A stretch of DNA of 64,000 bases from positions 1,634,001 to 1,698,000 of the forward strand of contig NW_027478160.1 in the NCBI RefSeq assembly GCF_051020975.1, given 5' to 3'. Under the pieces are notes generated by a model that was given only the letters and a program-made list of their open reading frames with translations, searched no databases and was not told the DNA's origin. The position numbers and the translations under genes were made by a program. This document shows positions 63,271 to 64,000 of the stretch, one piece after another. How positions within the stretch are numbered: position 1 is the first letter of the stretch; each line of letters opens with the position of its first letter. The DNA is from Osmia lignaria lignaria (Eukaryota > Arthropoda > Insecta > Hymenoptera > Megachilidae).

Positions 63271-63951
63271 ATTAAGTTTCCTACAATTTATGTTCTATGA
63301 TATTTTTTGATCAGAAGCGTAGTTCTCGAGATATATCAAGATATTTTAAAGTTCCGAAGCCGCACCAACATAATAGAGATACAGAAACACCGTGGCCCCT
63401 TTCTTTGAGATAACTCTGCACTAGTGCGAGCCACAAATGCCACTTCCAGCTTAGCTGTGCAGAAGAAGAACAACAAGAAGAAGAAATATCTCGAAATATG
63501 TCCGTCAGGCCCCTTCCCTTGAGATAAATCTGCAAATATCTCGGAAACGAAGAGAGCTATGGCAAAATGTTAAGAGACCTTTTTTGTAGAGAATTAAGTT
63601 TCCTACTTTTTATGTTCTATGATATTTTTTGATCAGATGCGTAGTTCTCGAGATATATCAAGATATTTAAAAGTTCCGAAGCCGCACCAACATAATAGAG
63701 ATACAGAAACACCGTGGCCCCTTTCTTTGAGATAACTCTGCACTATTGCGAGCTGGAAATGCCACTTCCAGCTTAGCTGTGCAGAAGAAGAACAACAAGA
63801 AGAAGAAATATCTCGAAATATGTCCGTCAGGCCCCTTCCCTTGAGATATATCTGCAAATATCTCGGAAACGAAGCGAGCTATGGCAAAATGTTAAGAGAC
63901 TTTATTTGTAGAGAATTAAGTTTCCTACTTTTTATGTTCTACGATATTTTT

Positions 63952-64000
63952 TGATCAGATGCGTAGTTCTCGAGATATATCAAGATATTTAAAAGTTCCG
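63952..64000 (+). repeat. Partial monomer at the right edge
   Basis: The last TGATCA starts at 63952 and the type A front end runs to the window end without any change, so the array continues to the right. The preceding tail has CTACGATATT and GACTTTATTTG. Confidence 0.95.

Larger units (their letters stand above)
1..64000. repeat. 322-bp tandem satellite DNA array (entire window)
   Basis: Every part of the window is a head-to-tail copy of one 322-bp unit. TGATCA recurs at 195, 517, 839 and so on to 63952, giving 198 complete units with a mean length of 322.0 bp. Only eleven units differ from 322 bp: seven of 323, three of 321 and one of 319. All units share one orientation, and there is no insertion of foreign sequence, no inversion and no unique spacer. 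My consensus is 322 bp, 39% G+C, with 11 CpG. Landmarks in order are TGATCAG, the GATATATC dyad, TTTAAAAGTTCCGAAGCC, GGCCCCTTTCTTTGAGATAA, a GAA/CAA purine tract, AAATATCTCG twice, and a T-rich tail. Centromeric or pericentromeric satellite is the natural reading; this is inferred from length, purity and higher-order structure, since no family name can be assigned from sequence alone. Confidence 0.98.

Noticed and set aside
1..64000. Nearly 200 short minus-strand open frames that could be read as a tandem gene family
   Set aside because: They are one frame repeated by the satellite. The start is TTG, the length is 74 codons, 13 or so are broken, no domain is seen, and the 322-bp period destroys the frame between units.
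1..64000. CRISPR array
   Set aside because: There are no short repeats alternating with unique spacers; the whole 322-bp unit is repeated and there are no cas genes.
1..64000. CENP-B box
   Set aside because: I looked for the TTCG, A, CGGG pattern on both strands of the consensus. GTTCCGAAGCCGC and CTCGGAAACGAAGCG resemble it only loosely and lack the required spacing.
1..64000. RNA polymerase III promoter or tRNA-derived element
   Set aside because: GTTCCGAAGCC is only loosely like a B box, with an extra base, and no A box at suitable spacing was found. T6 runs alone do not support a Pol III gene.
1..64000. Ribosomal DNA spacer or telomeric repeat
   Set aside because: No rRNA gene segment and no short TTAGG- or TTAGGG-like tandem repeat is present anywhere in the window.
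1..64000. Transposon or LTR insertions
   Set aside because: Monomer phase is kept across the full window apart from indels of 1 or 3 bp, so there is no room for an insertion.
1..64000. Bacterial-style promoters, terminators or ribosome binding sites
   Set aside because: The window is eukaryotic satellite. AT-rich boxes and T runs recur in every unit, and none is tied to a coding region.

Overview
The whole 64-kb window is one uninterrupted tandem satellite array. I find no protein-coding gene, tRNA, rRNA, CRISPR array or recognisable transposon. The repeat unit is 322 bp. Counted from one TGATCA site to the next (first unit starting at 195, last at 63952), there are 198 complete monomers, flanked by a 194-bp partial unit on the left and a 49-bp partial unit on the right. 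All units point the same way. The array therefore runs past both ends of the window, and neither edge is visible.

This is eukaryotic heterochromatin of the centromeric or pericentromeric kind. I cannot identify the species. My hand-derived consensus is 322 bp with 126 G+C (39%) and 11 CpG. From its base counts (65 C, 61 G) about 12 CpG would be expected, so CpG is not depleted. That argues against a heavily CpG-methylated vertebrate or plant genome and suits an invertebrate such as an insect (inference, low certainty). A monomer of about 320 bp, close to two nucleosome lengths, is a common satellite size.

Units differ from each other by a few percent, at a limited set of linked variant sites. 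There are two main front-end haplotypes. Type A has TGATCAGATGCG, TTCTCGAG and ATCAAG. Type B has TGATCAGAAGCG, TTTTCGAG and ATCGAG, and is usually preceded by ACAATTTATG. Independent variants in the middle (ACTATTGCGAGCTG or ACTAGTGCGAGCCG) and in the last third (GTCAGGCCCC, GTTAGGCCCC, GTCATGCCCC or GGCCAGTTCC) combine with them, giving mosaic monomers.

Region by region: (1) 0-12 kb is a mixed zone with 3-, 6/7-, 18- and 20-monomer relationships. (2) 12-27 kb is marked by GGCCAGTTCC units, GGGATACAG units and a +1-bp subfamily; it holds an 8-monomer higher-order repeat of 2576 bp (about 18.68-24.66 kb) and a 5/6-monomer one (23.75-27.39 kb). (3) 28-49 kb is marked by GTCATGCCCC, AACCTGC and AGCGGTGC units; it holds 4-, 5-, 6-, 8-, 11- and 19-monomer duplications, several nested end to end. 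(4) 49-64 kb is marked by GATGCGCAG units and holds 2-, 6/7-, 7- and 9/10-monomer duplications. In four places two long copies stay collinear except for the gain or loss of exactly one monomer. Together these patterns record unequal exchange and segmental amplification. Boundaries of duplicated blocks were found by eye from shared diagnostic variants and are good to roughly 100-200 bp.
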